64,000 nucleotides of DNA, from assembly GCF_015182315.1 (NCBI RefSeq), contig NZ_PRDL01000001.1, forward strand, positions 2,418,001 to 2,482,000, given 5' to 3'. Positions 45,204 through 54,588 of the stretch are shown piece after piece. The first letter of the stretch is position 1, and the number at the start of each line of letters is the position of its first letter. The notes under the pieces are model-generated. The model did no database searches, had not been told where the DNA came from, and saw only the letters and a program-made list of their open reading frames with translations. Source of the stretch: Cellvibrio polysaccharolyticus. GTDB taxonomy: Bacteria > Pseudomonadota > Gammaproteobacteria > Pseudomonadales > Cellvibrionaceae. The position numbers were made by a program, and so were the translations under genes.

Positions 45204-46067
45204 TCAGACCTCGGCGCGACGAGTAAACTTTGCCAGCAAACCGGCAACTTTATCGCGCATATCACGGCGGTGAATAATCAAATCAATGGCGCCGTGTTCG
45301 AGCAAAAATTCACTGCGCTGAAAACCTTTCGGTAATTTCTGGCGAATGGTTTGTTCGATAATATTGGGGCCTGCGAAGCCGGCGCGGGCGCCAGGTTCTG
45401 CCGCGTTGATATCACCCAACAATGCCAGACTGGCAGATACACCACCGTAAACCGGGTCGGTCATGATAGAAATGTAAGGCGTGCCCTGCATTTTCAGACG
45501 TTCAATCACCGCACTGGTTTTAGCCATTTGCATCAACGAGATCAATGCTTCCTGCATACGGGCGCCGCCCGTGGCAGAAAAACAGATCAACGGAATATTT
45601 TCTTCGAGCGCCAAACGGGCGGCACGAGCAAAACGCTCACCCACCACATAACCCATGGAACCGCCATGGAATGCAAATTCAAACGCGACCACCACAACCG
45701 GCATGCCTTTCAGGTTGCCGCGCATAGCGATCAGGGCATCTTTTTCGCCAGTGGCTTTTTGTGCGGTGGTCAAACGCTCTTTGTACTTTTTGATGTCTTT
45801 GAATTTCAGACGATCAACCGGCTCAACATCGGTGGCCAACTCTTCACGGCCATCGGCATCCAGAAAAATATCGAGACGATTACGCGCGCCGATGCGCATG
45901 TGATGCTCACACTTCGGGCACACATTCAGATTTTTTTCCAGCTCCGGCTTGTACAAAACAGAATCACATTTTGCACATTTCTCCCAAACACCCTCGGGCA
46001 CTTTGTTGCTACGAGGTTTGCCTTCGGAACGCACAACACTCGGAATAATTTTTTCCAACCAGCTCAT
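45204..46067 (-). CDS. accD: Acetyl-CoA carboxylase carboxyltransferase subunit beta
   Basis: A 287-residue subunit with an N-terminal zinc finger (CAKC and CPKC pairs, about residues 31-53) and the carboxyltransferase core (SMGYVVGERFARAARLALEE, then FSATGGARMQEALISLMQMA). It works with AccA to carboxylate acetyl-CoA in fatty acid synthesis. Lies in the conserved trpA-accD-folC order. Confidence 0.97.
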   Translation of the reverse strand: MSWLEKIIPSVVRSEGKPRSNKVPEGVWEKCAKCDSVLYKPELEKNLNVCPKCEHHMRIGARNRLDIFLDADGREELATDVEPVDRLKFKDIKKYKERLTTAQKATGEKDALIAMRGNLKGMPVVVVAFEFAFHGGSMGYVVGERFARAARLALEENIPLICFSATGGARMQEALISLMQMAKTSAVIERLKMQGTPYISIMTDPVYGGVSASLALLGDINAAEPGARAGFAGPNIIEQTIRQKLPKGFQRSEFLLEHGAIDLIIHRRDMRDKVAGLLAKFTRRAEV

Positions 46068-46113
46068 GGGTTATCTCTCTTTACAGAAATGGTATCAGTC
46101 AACAGGTTTACAA

Positions 46114-46923
46114 TCAGAGGCTATCAAGAGCTGCGCGAATATCAGCGACGATGGCACCGGTCGCATCGGCAATCACCTCTGCTGTCTCACCTTGAAGCTC
46201 ACCAATTTTATTAACCAGCACACTGCCAATCACCACGCCATCGGCGAGTGCGGCAACCGCTTTGGCAGTAGCGGCATCTTTAATACCGAAGCCGACACAA
46301 ACCGGCAAATTTGACATGGAGCCAAATTCTGCCAGGCGGTTTTTAACTTCTTCTACATCCAGGTGTCCGGCGCCGGTCACGCCTTTCAAGGATACGTAAT
46401 ATAAAAATCCACTGGCTTGCGCAGCGATTTGACGAGCGCGCTCCGCACGGGTGGTCGGCGCCAGCAGAAAAATATTATCAAGACCGTGAGCGTCGAGTTG
46501 AGCACGCAAATCACCCACTTCTTCAAACGGCAGGTCAACGGTTAACAAACCATCGACACCGGCCGCACTCGCCGCTTTGGCAAACGCTTCATAACCAAAA
46601 CGCTCAACCGGGTTGGCATAACCCATTAATACAACCGGCGTGTCGGCATTGGTTTTACGAAATTCCTGAACAACATTCAGGGTATCGGTAAGGCTGACGT
46701 TGCTGGCAAGCGCACGCTCGTGGGCTTTTTGAATCACCGGGCCTTCTGCCATGGGGTCAGAAAAAGGCACGCCCAATTCAATAATATCAACACCTTTCTC
46801 AACCAGCTTATGCATTACCGTGAGAGTGACATCCGGTACCGGGTCACCATTCACAATGTAAGCCACCAGAGTTTTTTTGCCCGCCGCCTTGGCGCGACCG
46901 AGCTGCTGGGAAATTCGACTCAT
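46114..46923 (-). CDS. trpA: Tryptophan synthase alpha subunit
   Basis: A 269-residue TIM barrel that cleaves indole-3-glycerol phosphate. Catalytic Glu and Asp lie in DIIELGVPFSDPMAEGP. The phosphate-binding region near the C-terminus (GFGIKDAATAKAVA, then GVVIGSVLV) is intact. The ATG at 46923 follows AGGATT; a TTG two codons earlier is an alternative. Confidence 0.97.
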   Translation of the reverse strand: MSRISQQLGRAKAAGKKTLVAYIVNGDPVPDVTLTVMHKLVEKGVDIIELGVPFSDPMAEGPVIQKAHERALASNVSLTDTLNVVQEFRKTNADTPVVLMGYANPVERFGYEAFAKAASAAGVDGLLTVDLPFEEVGDLRAQLDAHGLDNIFLLAPTTRAERARQIAAQASGFLYYVSLKGVTGAGHLDVEEVKNRLAEFGSMSNLPVCVGFGIKDAATAKAVAALADGVVIGSVLVNKIGELQGETAEVIADATGAIVADIRAALDSL

Positions 46924-46949
46924 CGACAAGAATCCTGCATAACAAATGG

Positions 46950-46969
46950 GGGCTTCGCTTACGAAGCCC
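46950..46969 (-). other. Hairpin in the trpB-trpA gap
   Basis: GGGCTTCG and CGAAGCCC form a perfect 8-bp stem with a 4-base loop directly after the trpB stop. No T-tract follows on the minus strand, so it is more likely an mRNA-stabilising or intercistronic structure than a terminator. Confidence 0.5.
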
Positions 46970-46978
46970 GTTGTTTAA

Positions 46979-48202
46979 TTAAATAGTAATACCGTCAATG
47001 GCAGCTACGGTGTGAATGTCTTTATCGCCGCGGCCGGACAAGTTGGCAATAATGATCTGGTCTTTACTCATGGTCGGCGCAAGTTTTTTCACATAGGCCA
47101 TGGCATGACTGGATTCCAGCGCCGGCATAATGCCTTCAATCAGGGTGAGCTCGCGGAATGAGGTCAGCGCTTCCTGATCGGTAATGGATACGTAATTCAC
47201 CCGACCAATGTCATGCAACCAGGAATGTTGCGGACCTACACCCGGGTAATCCAGACCGGCAGATACCGAGTGTGTCTCGATAATCTGGCCGTTGGTGTCT
47301 TGCATCAGGTAAGTGCGGTTGCCGTGCAGCACACCGGGAACGCCCTGATAAAAACGGGTCGCATGACTGCCGCTTTCAACACCCAGACCACCCGCTTCCA
47401 CACCGTACATTTTCACGGATTCATCACCCAGCATCGGGTGGAACAAGCCGATAGCGTTGGAACCACCACCCACACAAGCGACCAGAGCATCCGGCAACTT
47501 GCCGGTTTGATCCAGACACTGCTGACGGGCTTCACGGCCGATAATCGATTGGAAGTCACGCACCAGCTGCGGATAAGGATGCGGGCCGGCGGCGGTGCCA
47601 ATGATATAGAAAGTGTCATCCACGTTGGTCGCCCAATCGCGCATGGCTTCGTTCATCGCGTCTTTCAAGGTGCGGGAACCGGAGGTTACGGAAAATACCT
47701 CGGCACCCAGCAATTTCATCCGGTAAACATTCAACGCCTGGCGTTTGATGTCTTCAGAGCCCATGTACACGCGGCACTTCAAGCCCAAACGGGCCGCTAC
47801 GGTAGCCGTGGCTACGCCGTGCTGGCCGGCACCGGTTTCGGCGATAACGCGGCTTTTACCGGTAAATTTGGCCAACAGTGCCTGACCAATGGTGTTGTTT
47901 ACCTTGTGCGCGCCCGTGTGGTTGAGATCTTCACGCTTCAGGAAAATTTGGGCGCCACCCAGTTCACGGCTCCAGCGCTCGGCAAAATACAGGGGCGAAG
48001 GACGGCCAACGTAGTGCGCCAGGTCCTTGTCAAACTCAGCCTGGAAAGACGGATCATCTTTCAGGTTGTTGTAAATGGTTTCCAATTCATCGAGTGCATG
48101 AATCAGGGTTTCTGAAACGAAACGGCCGCCGTAAGGACCAAAATGCCCTTTCGCGTCCGGGAAGCTGCTGTAGTCAACAGTGCTGGTTTTGGAATCATTC
48201 AC
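46979..48202 (-). CDS. trpB: Tryptophan synthase beta subunit
   Basis: A 407-residue PLP enzyme that joins indole and serine. The PLP lysine is in HTGAHKVNN, with AETGAGQHGVATA and the phosphate-binding CVGGGSNAIG. The start is a GTG: either 48202, with AGGTGA eight bases before it, or 48214. Both overlap the end of trpF, so translation is coupled. No in-frame ATG lies near the N-terminus. Confidence 0.96.
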   Translation of the reverse strand: MNDSKTSTVDYSSFPDAKGHFGPYGGRFVSETLIHALDELETIYNNLKDDPSFQAEFDKDLAHYVGRPSPLYFAERWSRELGGAQIFLKREDLNHTGAHKVNNTIGQALLAKFTGKSRVIAETGAGQHGVATATVAARLGLKCRVYMGSEDIKRQALNVYRMKLLGAEVFSVTSGSRTLKDAMNEAMRDWATNVDDTFYIIGTAAGPHPYPQLVRDFQSIIGREARQQCLDQTGKLPDALVACVGGGSNAIGLFHPMLGDESVKMYGVEAGGLGVESGSHATRFYQGVPGVLHGNRTYLMQDTNGQIIETHSVSAGLDYPGVGPQHSWLHDIGRVNYVSITDQEALTSFRELTLIEGIMPALESSHAMAYVKKLAPTMSKDQIIIANLSGRGDKDIHTVAAIDGITI

Positions 48203-48842
48203 GGTCTGTATCACCTGAATTGGGGCCGGATTTGGCGTTATGGATAAATGCGTTTACTTTTCGGAAGTCTTTTTTGCCAGGGCTTTGTTCTACGCCGCCG
48301 CTAACGTCTACCGCGTAGAGCCCTGGCGTTTTAACCGCTTCGGCAACATTGTCCGGGGTTAGCCCACCGGCCAGAATTAAAGGTTTTTCGGCTTGCGAAG
48401 GCACACGATGCCAATCAAATACCTCACCGGTACCGCCAGGAACGCCAGGGCGCCAGGCGTCCAGCAAAATTCCCAGTGCCGACGGGTAGCGGGCTATTTC
48501 TGCCGCCACATCCATATCGGGGCGCATCCGCAAGGCTTTGATATAAGGGCGGCCAAAGGATTCACAAAATTCCGCAGGCTCGTCACCATGAAATTGTAAT
48601 AAATGCAGCGGCACCTGGCGCAACAGCGCGTTAATAGTATCGGCACTGGCGTCTACAAACAGGCCGGTAACCGTCACAAAGGGCCCCGCCGCACGGGCGA
48701 TGGCCGCGGCTTGCTCTGCTTGCACAAAGCGGGAGCTGGGCGGATAAAACACCAGCCCGATAGCATCCGCGCCAGCCTCAACAACAGCTATTGCGTCCTC
48801 AACCGAGGTAATACCGCAAATTTTGGTTCGGATATAAGCCAC
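48195..48842 (-). CDS. trpF: Phosphoribosylanthranilate isomerase
   Basis: A 215-residue TIM barrel with the catalytic Cys in TKICGITSVEDA, LQFHGDE, and LAGGLTPDNVAEA near the C-terminus. It acts in tryptophan synthesis just before indole-glycerol-phosphate synthase. The start is a GTG. The trpF-trpB-trpA run without trpC, trpD or trpE follows the split arrangement known in Pseudomonas. Confidence 0.96.
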   Translation of the reverse strand: MAYIRTKICGITSVEDAIAVVEAGADAIGLVFYPPSSRFVQAEQAAAIARAAGPFVTVTGLFVDASADTINALLRQVPLHLLQFHGDEPAEFCESFGRPYIKALRMRPDMDVAAEIARYPSALGILLDAWRPGVPGGTGEVFDWHRVPSQAEKPLILAGGLTPDNVAEAVKTPGLYAVDVSGGVEQSPGKKDFRKVNAFIHNAKSGPNSGDTDRE

Positions 48843-48974
48843 TGCAACGCCTTGAGAAATGCCGGAAAAAAGAAACCGTCGATACTATCAGAAATGCCGG
48901 GAAATTACTGCTTGCTGCGGGCAAAAATCACGAAGCCGCCCCTAACCCCGCGACGGTTATTTTCAGGGTTAATA

Positions 48975-49871
48975 TTATCGACCCGTCAACTCCCCGACAG
49001 GTTCATCTATAAATAGCGGACCGGGAGACAGTTCCGGCAAGGCAAACATAGCCGGATAATCCACTTTCACCAGGTAAAGCCCATTCGGCTTTGCCGTCAC
49101 CCCCGCCGCTTTGCGGTCGCGGGCGGCAAGAATTTCTGCCACTTTGCCTGGCGGAATGTCGCCGTGCCCTACCGCTGACAACACGCCAACAATATTGCGA
49201 ACCATATGATGCAGAAAGGCATTGGCGCGCACTTCAAGAATAATCAAATGTCCGCGCCGCACCAGATGCAGATGATGAATGCGGCGCACCGGGTTGCGCG
49301 CCTGACATTGCGCCGCCCGAAAAGAGCTGAAATCATGCTCACCTACCAGATGAGCAGCCCCTTCGCGCATCCATTCAAGATTGAGTGGACGGTCAAACCA
49401 GCTGACCTGATCGTGCAGCAAACCGTGCGATGCCGGCCGGTCACTGAGCAAATAGCGATAAGCCCGGGCTTGCGCGCTGAAACGGGCATGAAATTGCGGC
49501 GAAACCTCTTTTGCCCAGGAAATACTGACACCGTAAGGCAAATGCGCCCTCGCCCCCAATCGCCAGGCTTTTTCCGGGCGCTGAGCCAGCGTATCGAAAT
49601 GCACCACTTGCCCGGTGCCATGCACACCGGAGTCGGTACGACCTGCGCATACCAGGGTTATCGGCTCACAGGCCACCGCTGAGAGTGCTTTTTGCAGAAC
49701 ACCCTGCACGGTTTTCGGATCGTGAGGCTGCCATTGAAAGCCGCGAAACCCGGTGCCGTTATACTCAACACCCAATGCGATGCGGCGCATGCCTTCCGGC
49801 CACAAAGTATCAGCAACCACTTCCCCGTTGCGAGCGTAGGCTTTACTGGTTGGAATATAGTCTTGTGACAT
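48975..49871 (-). CDS. truA: tRNA pseudouridine38-40 synthase
   Basis: A 298-residue enzyme with the catalytic Asp in CAGRTDSGVHGTGQVVHF. It starts MSQDYIPTSKAYARNGEVVA, and the TruA core begins near residue 30 (RIALGVEYNGTGFRGFQWQP). It isomerises U38-U40 in tRNA anticodon arms. Lies between fimV and trpF, as in Pseudomonas. Confidence 0.97.
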   Translation of the reverse strand: MSQDYIPTSKAYARNGEVVADTLWPEGMRRIALGVEYNGTGFRGFQWQPHDPKTVQGVLQKALSAVACEPITLVCAGRTDSGVHGTGQVVHFDTLAQRPEKAWRLGARAHLPYGVSISWAKEVSPQFHARFSAQARAYRYLLSDRPASHGLLHDQVSWFDRPLNLEWMREGAAHLVGEHDFSSFRAAQCQARNPVRRIHHLHLVRRGHLIILEVRANAFLHHMVRNIVGVLSAVGHGDIPPGKVAEILAARDRKAAGVTAKPNGLYLVKVDYPAMFALPELSPGPLFIDEPVGELTGR

Positions 49872-49892
49872 AAGCTGAAATTACCTGCTCCA

Positions 49893-49932
49893 AAAACAAC
49901 AAAGCCTTGTACACGAATGCACAAGGCTTTGG
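49893..49932 (-). terminator. Terminator after fimV
   Basis: CAAAGCCTTGT and ACAAGGCTTTG form an 11-bp stem; on the minus strand TTGTTTTTGG follows. Confidence 0.82.
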
Positions 49933-49950
49933 GTAAACATCAAAACGTGG

Positions 49951-52900
49951 TTAGCCGATGCTATCCAGCAATTGCGACGCCTCTGCCTGCTGCTGCTCAT
50001 TACCTTCCTGAGCAACTTCGGCAAGGATATCACGGGCACCTTCCGGATCCCCCATATCAATATAAGCGCGCGCCAGATCCAGCTTGGTAGCAACCTCATC
50101 GGCGTCGGCCAGGAAATCCAGCTCGGCATCGAGATCGTCATCCGACAGGTCTACACTGGCCGGAGCCAGGGTTTCGGCAAATGCGGGCGATGGCTCATCC
50201 AGCTCCAAGGGAGCATCCGGCTTATAAGTAGAATCCGACTCGATTTCAGAAGCCAGCTCGTCGAAAGAAAAATCATCGTCACTGCCAACTGCCGGCTCCG
50301 AGGAACTGAGCGCTTCGAGTTCTTCGAAATTAAAATCATCCAAAGAAGATTTTTCAGTCAGCTCATCATCCAGTGCAAACAGCGCTTCTTCCTCTTCCGG
50401 CGCATCAGCAACCGGCGTCATTTCCTTGAAAAGCGCTTCCAGATCTTCATCTGCCAGCGACAATTCATCATCGTCTTCATCAACAATTTCCGGCTGTGGC
50501 GCCGGGGCGTCGAGCGTGATTTCTTCGTCGGCATCATCAAACAGCGATGCATCGGCTTCGTTAACGGTCAGAGACAAAGACCCGCCCGCTTCTTTTTCCA
50601 GCTCATTAATCTCACGATCCAGCGCTTCGAGATCAAAGGCATTTGCATCAAACTCTGCATCAGGGCTGAAATCATCCAGAGCATCTTCTGTCGACAGCTC
50701 GGCAACAACCGGTTTGTCGGCATCCAACTCCGGACCAGCATCGTCAAGCAGCGTCAGGTCAGCTTCGGAGAACAGCTCGTCTTCATCTTTATCTGTCAGA
50801 GCATTATCCGTCAGTGCCGGGGTGCCTTCCTCTTCTTTAAGGTCGTCAAAGTCAAACGAGAAATCATCCAGCTCTGACAGGCTTTCAGTCGGCGCTGCTG
50901 TTGCTGCAAGGCCCGGTTTGTCACCTTCCAGCGGGTCATCATCAAGATCAAAATCAAATGTCAGTTCATTTTCTTCCGGTGCAGAATCTGCCAACGGAGC
51001 GACCGGCGCATCGAACGATAAATCGTAACGGCTGGCGGCGTTTTGCAGATCTTTGTCATCCGTCAGGGATTCTTCAGACAAGGCTTCAAGCTCGGCATCA
51101 AAATCAAATGACAAATCATCGTCAGAGGTCAGCGGTTGATTGTCGGCAAGCAGCGATTTTTCTTGCGGATCGTTGGCATCATCAATAAACAGTTCATCGA
51201 ACAATGAATCTGTATCGTTTTCAGCGGTTAGCGCTGCATCGTCAGCTTCATCCGGCACTTCTGACAGATCAAAATCGCCCACACCCGGAATCTGCTCTCT
51301 CAGCTCGGTTGCGCGTGCAAGCACCATCGGGCTGGCAAGGGCGATAAGGCGAGCGTAATGCAGATCGAATTTTTCAGCATTTTCCTGCTGCGAGTAAACT
51401 TCCAGCAGCTTGAGGCGAATTTCCGTTGATTCCGGATCGCGCTCAAGCCCTTTCAGCAGCATGTCTTCTGCCTGATCGAACTTGCCGTAAGCGATATAAA
51501 TATCCGCTTCGCTGACCACATCATTGGTTTCTGCTTCAAAACCGCTATCCGGCACGTCCAACGCGTCGGCATCTGCAGCCAGAGCTTCTTCTGCCGCTTG
51601 TTCATCATTAATTTCTGATGACGTATCGGCGGGCAACACGAAGATAGAACTGTCATCGACAACTTCAGGCTCTTGCGCCTGTTGATCCTGACGGCGCTTC
51701 CACAACAGCAGCAACAAAAGAATCAATGCCAACAAACCGGCACCGATCCAATGGATGTAATCAAACAAGCTGTCCAGCAAACTCTTTTGCGGTGGTGTGG
51801 TGGTTACTACCGCACGCTGACTGCTCGACGCTGCCGCTGAAGAAGCCGACACAGCAGGCGCTACGGCGGCAACATCCGGCGCAGTGGCAGTGTCATCCGC
51901 CAGCGCAGAGTCATCAGTGGCTGCGGCGGCAGTAGTTTGATCCGCCTCGGCACCGTCTGCTGCGCCACCCAATTGCAAAGCGCGCAACTGACTGTTGCTC
52001 ACTTCAACCAGGCGCTCCATGGTTTTAATTTGTTCTTCAAGATCGCGAACGCGGGAGGTCAGCTCCTGATTTTCGGCGGCAGCTTTGTCCAGCTCTTCCA
52101 AAGAAGAAGCCAATTCGCCTTCAAGCGCGCGGCCACGGCCAGTGTTATCACCACTGCCCTGACCTACTGAACTGTCACCACTGCCGGGAGTTGCCAGGCG
52201 AACGCTGCCCGTTACACCGGTATTATTACTGGCCGGTGCGCTATCACGGCGCGCAGCACTGAGCGGCGCACCCAGGGTGTTATCGCCCCAGGATTGATTC
52301 TGACGAGCGACTTCGTTAACGGCTTCGCCACGCGACAGTGAACGAATATCATCCGATGAAGGAACACGTAACACCTGTCCACTGCGCAAGCGGTTGATGT
52401 TGCCATTAATGAAAGCATCAGGATTAAGTCGCTGAATGGCCAACATGGTTTGATGTACGGAATGACTGGAATCGGGCCGCACTTCGAGGGCGATTTGCCA
52501 CAAGGTGTCATTGCGGTCAACGCGATAGTTGTCACCCGATGCCGACGATGCGGCGGTGGCACGACGGGCAGCCGGTTGAGGCGTGGGCTCCACTACCGGG
52601 CGCGACACGGGTGCAGGTGCTGCCGGCTGAACTGTATCCGCCGGGCGAGCGGTAGACGCCGGCGCAACCGACGATTGCGTAGTAGCAGCAACAACGGAGC
52701 GGCTGGCGGAGGTTTCCGAGAAGACCGGCAAATCCATTAACAAGGTATATTCACGCAGCAAACGACCGGTTGGCCAGCGCGCTTCTACCAGGAAGTTGAT
52801 GAAGGGTTCGCGCACCGGACCACGGCTGCTCACCTTGACGATAGCGCCACCGGGATTGTCCAGCAGCACCTCGAATTCAAATTCGCTGTAAAAATACAGA

Positions 52901-53118
52901 CGCTCTACGCCATTGCGCTCAAAATCGGCTGGTGCAGCAAGGGCGATTAATACCTGATCAGCACTGAGACCTCGAGTGTCCAGCAACTTGATTTCGGCCT
53001 TGAGAGGTTCGTTCAGTTTGGAGTTCAGCTGCGCTTCACCCAACCCCAGCGCGAGAGCCGGATTGGAGAGCAGCGAACAGGCGAAGCCACCCGCCAAAAT
53101 CAATTTACGAAGATGCAT
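49951..53118 (-). CDS. fimV: FimV polar hub protein
   Basis: A 1055-residue protein. It has a signal peptide (about 1-23), the FimV N-terminal domain (about 24-140), a LysM peptidoglycan-binding domain (about 200-262, DTLWQIALEVRPDS) and a coiled coil (about 340-385). A transmembrane helix lies near 450-472. A very acidic cytoplasmic region (about 490-1000) includes a TPR pair near 525-590. The conserved C-terminal TPR motif lies near 1005-1050 (LDLARAYIDMGDPEGARDIL). In Pseudomonas FimV supports type IV pilus secretins, cAMP signalling and polar localisation. It may tie pilus and flagellar poles together here. Confidence 0.95.
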   Translation of the reverse strand: MHLRKLILAGGFACSLLSNPALALGLGEAQLNSKLNEPLKAEIKLLDTRGLSADQVLIALAAPADFERNGVERLYFYSEFEFEVLLDNPGGAIVKVSSRGPVREPFINFLVEARWPTGRLLREYTLLMDLPVFSETSASRSVVAATTQSSVAPASTARPADTVQPAAPAPVSRPVVEPTPQPAARRATAASSASGDNYRVDRNDTLWQIALEVRPDSSHSVHQTMLAIQRLNPDAFINGNINRLRSGQVLRVPSSDDIRSLSRGEAVNEVARQNQSWGDNTLGAPLSAARRDSAPASNNTGVTGSVRLATPGSGDSSVGQGSGDNTGRGRALEGELASSLEELDKAAAENQELTSRVRDLEEQIKTMERLVEVSNSQLRALQLGGAADGAEADQTTAAAATDDSALADDTATAPDVAAVAPAVSASSAAASSSQRAVVTTTPPQKSLLDSLFDYIHWIGAGLLALILLLLLLWKRRQDQQAQEPEVVDDSSIFVLPADTSSEINDEQAAEEALAADADALDVPDSGFEAETNDVVSEADIYIAYGKFDQAEDMLLKGLERDPESTEIRLKLLEVYSQQENAEKFDLHYARLIALASPMVLARATELREQIPGVGDFDLSEVPDEADDAALTAENDTDSLFDELFIDDANDPQEKSLLADNQPLTSDDDLSFDFDAELEALSEESLTDDKDLQNAASRYDLSFDAPVAPLADSAPEENELTFDFDLDDDPLEGDKPGLAATAAPTESLSELDDFSFDFDDLKEEEGTPALTDNALTDKDEDELFSEADLTLLDDAGPELDADKPVVAELSTEDALDDFSPDAEFDANAFDLEALDREINELEKEAGGSLSLTVNEADASLFDDADEEITLDAPAPQPEIVDEDDDELSLADEDLEALFKEMTPVADAPEEEEALFALDDELTEKSSLDDFNFEELEALSSSEPAVGSDDDFSFDELASEIESDSTYKPDAPLELDEPSPAFAETLAPASVDLSDDDLDAELDFLADADEVATKLDLARAYIDMGDPEGARDILAEVAQEGNEQQQAEASQLLDSIG

Positions 53119-53390
53119 AGGACTATCCTTTTATTATCATCAGTTCCAAATGCTCTTCATCAAATTGGACCAGCCGGCCAATGCTTCTGGAGCACTTAAA
53201 GCGGATGCAGCATACAGCGGTTGAAAACCTCGAATATAGCTTCAAAATCTCGCGTAAGTATTCAGTATAAATGGGCTTTTATCAATACTTTCGCTTTTTT
53301 CATCTTCGCTAAATGGCGCAAATAGCAACGCTTTTCAAACAATTTCAGATGATTTTCCTGAAAATCCGACCAGCGGCTTTTAAGTCACTA
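53119..53390. other. Intergenic region upstream of fimV
   Basis: The asd-fimV gap is 330 bases in total. Besides the asd terminator it holds no supported gene. It must contain the fimV promoter, which I could not place with confidence. Confidence 0.5.
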
Positions 53391-53426
53391 AAAAAAATCC
53401 CCGACAGTTATCTGTCAGGGATTTTC
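53391..53426 (-). terminator. Terminator after asd
   Basis: AAATCCC-GACAG and CTGTC-GGGATTT pair around a 4-base loop with one internal mismatch; a long T-run follows on the minus strand. Confidence 0.85.
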
Positions 53427-53448
53427 TTTTGCAGGTTTCAGGCCACTA

Positions 53449-54558
53449 TCAGGCTTCTTTCAGAATACGCAGCATACGACGCAGCGGCTCTGCAGCACCC
53501 CATAACAACTGGTCACCCACGGTGAACGCAGAAATGTATTGCGGCCCCATGTTCATCTTGCGCAGACGACCAACCGGGATAGACAAAGTGCCGGTTACGG
53601 CAGTCGGCGTGAGGTCACGCAAGCTGCTTTCGCGGTCATTCGGCACCACTTTGGCCCACTCGTTGGAGTTGGCAATCAGCGCTTCGATGTCAGCGATAGG
53701 CACATCTTTGTTCAGCTTGATGGTCAGCGCCTGGCTATGGCAACGCATCGCACCAATGCGAACGCACAAACCATCTACCGGAATCGGATTGCCGCTGCGA
53801 CCCAGAATCTTGTTGGTTTCTGCCTGCCCTTTCCACTCTTCTTTGGACTGGCCGGTTTCCCATTGCTTGTCGATGTACGGCAACAGACTGCCAGCCAGCG
53901 GATGGCCGAAGTTGGCTTTGGGCAACTCATCACCGCGCATGGTTTCAGCAATGATACGGTCAATTTCCAGAATGGCAGACTTCGGGTCAGCCAGTTGCTC
54001 AGCTACCGACTTGTGCAGCGTGCCCATTTGGGAAATCAGTTCACGCATATTTTGCGCACCGGCACCGGAAGCCGCCTGATAAGTCATGGAGGTAACCCAA
54101 TCTACCAGACCTTCGCGGAACAAGGCGCCCAAGCCCATCAGCATCAAACTTACGGTACAGTTGCCGCCGATGTAGTTTTTCACACCGTTTGCGATGCCGT
54201 TTTTAATCACGTCATTGTTAACCGGGTCGAGCACGATGATGGCGTCTTTGTCCATACGCAGGCTGGAAGCCGCGTCAATCCAGTAGCCATTCCAACCGGC
54301 TGCGCGCAGCTTCGGGAAAACTTCATTGGTGTAGTCACCGCCCTGACAGGTAACAATGACATCCAGTTGTTTCAAATCGTCAATGGAATAAGCATCTTTC
54401 AACGGCGGCAAACCACTGGCCACCGCCGGTGCAGCACCACCCACATTGGAGGTGGTGAAAAAAACCGGCTCGATATCAGCAAAGTCGTTTTCAGCGCGCA
54501 TGCGATCCATGAGCACCGAGCCAACCATACCGCGCCAACCTACAAAACCTGTTTTCAT
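53449..54558 (-). CDS. asd: Aspartate-semialdehyde dehydrogenase
   Basis: A 369-residue enzyme starting MKTGFVGWRGMVGSVLMDRM, with the active-site Cys in GGNCTVSLMLMGLGAL. It reduces aspartyl phosphate in the lysine, threonine and methionine pathway. Lies 30 bases after leuB; leuB-asd-fimV matches Pseudomonas order. Confidence 0.97.
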   Translation of the reverse strand: MKTGFVGWRGMVGSVLMDRMRAENDFADIEPVFFTTSNVGGAAPAVASGLPPLKDAYSIDDLKQLDVIVTCQGGDYTNEVFPKLRAAGWNGYWIDAASSLRMDKDAIIVLDPVNNDVIKNGIANGVKNYIGGNCTVSLMLMGLGALFREGLVDWVTSMTYQAASGAGAQNMRELISQMGTLHKSVAEQLADPKSAILEIDRIIAETMRGDELPKANFGHPLAGSLLPYIDKQWETGQSKEEWKGQAETNKILGRSGNPIPVDGLCVRIGAMRCHSQALTIKLNKDVPIADIEALIANSNEWAKVVPNDRESSLRDLTPTAVTGTLSIPVGRLRKMNMGPQYISAFTVGDQLLWGAAEPLRRMLRILKEA

Positions 54559-54588
54559 GTCGCTTTCTCTCTCTATCCCGTTATCGTT

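Noticed and set aside
45351..46214. 287-codon open frame antisense to accD
   Set aside because: Shadow of accD; no supporting features.
47213..48115. 300-codon open frame antisense to trpB
   Set aside because: Shadow of trpB, with no signal or motif.
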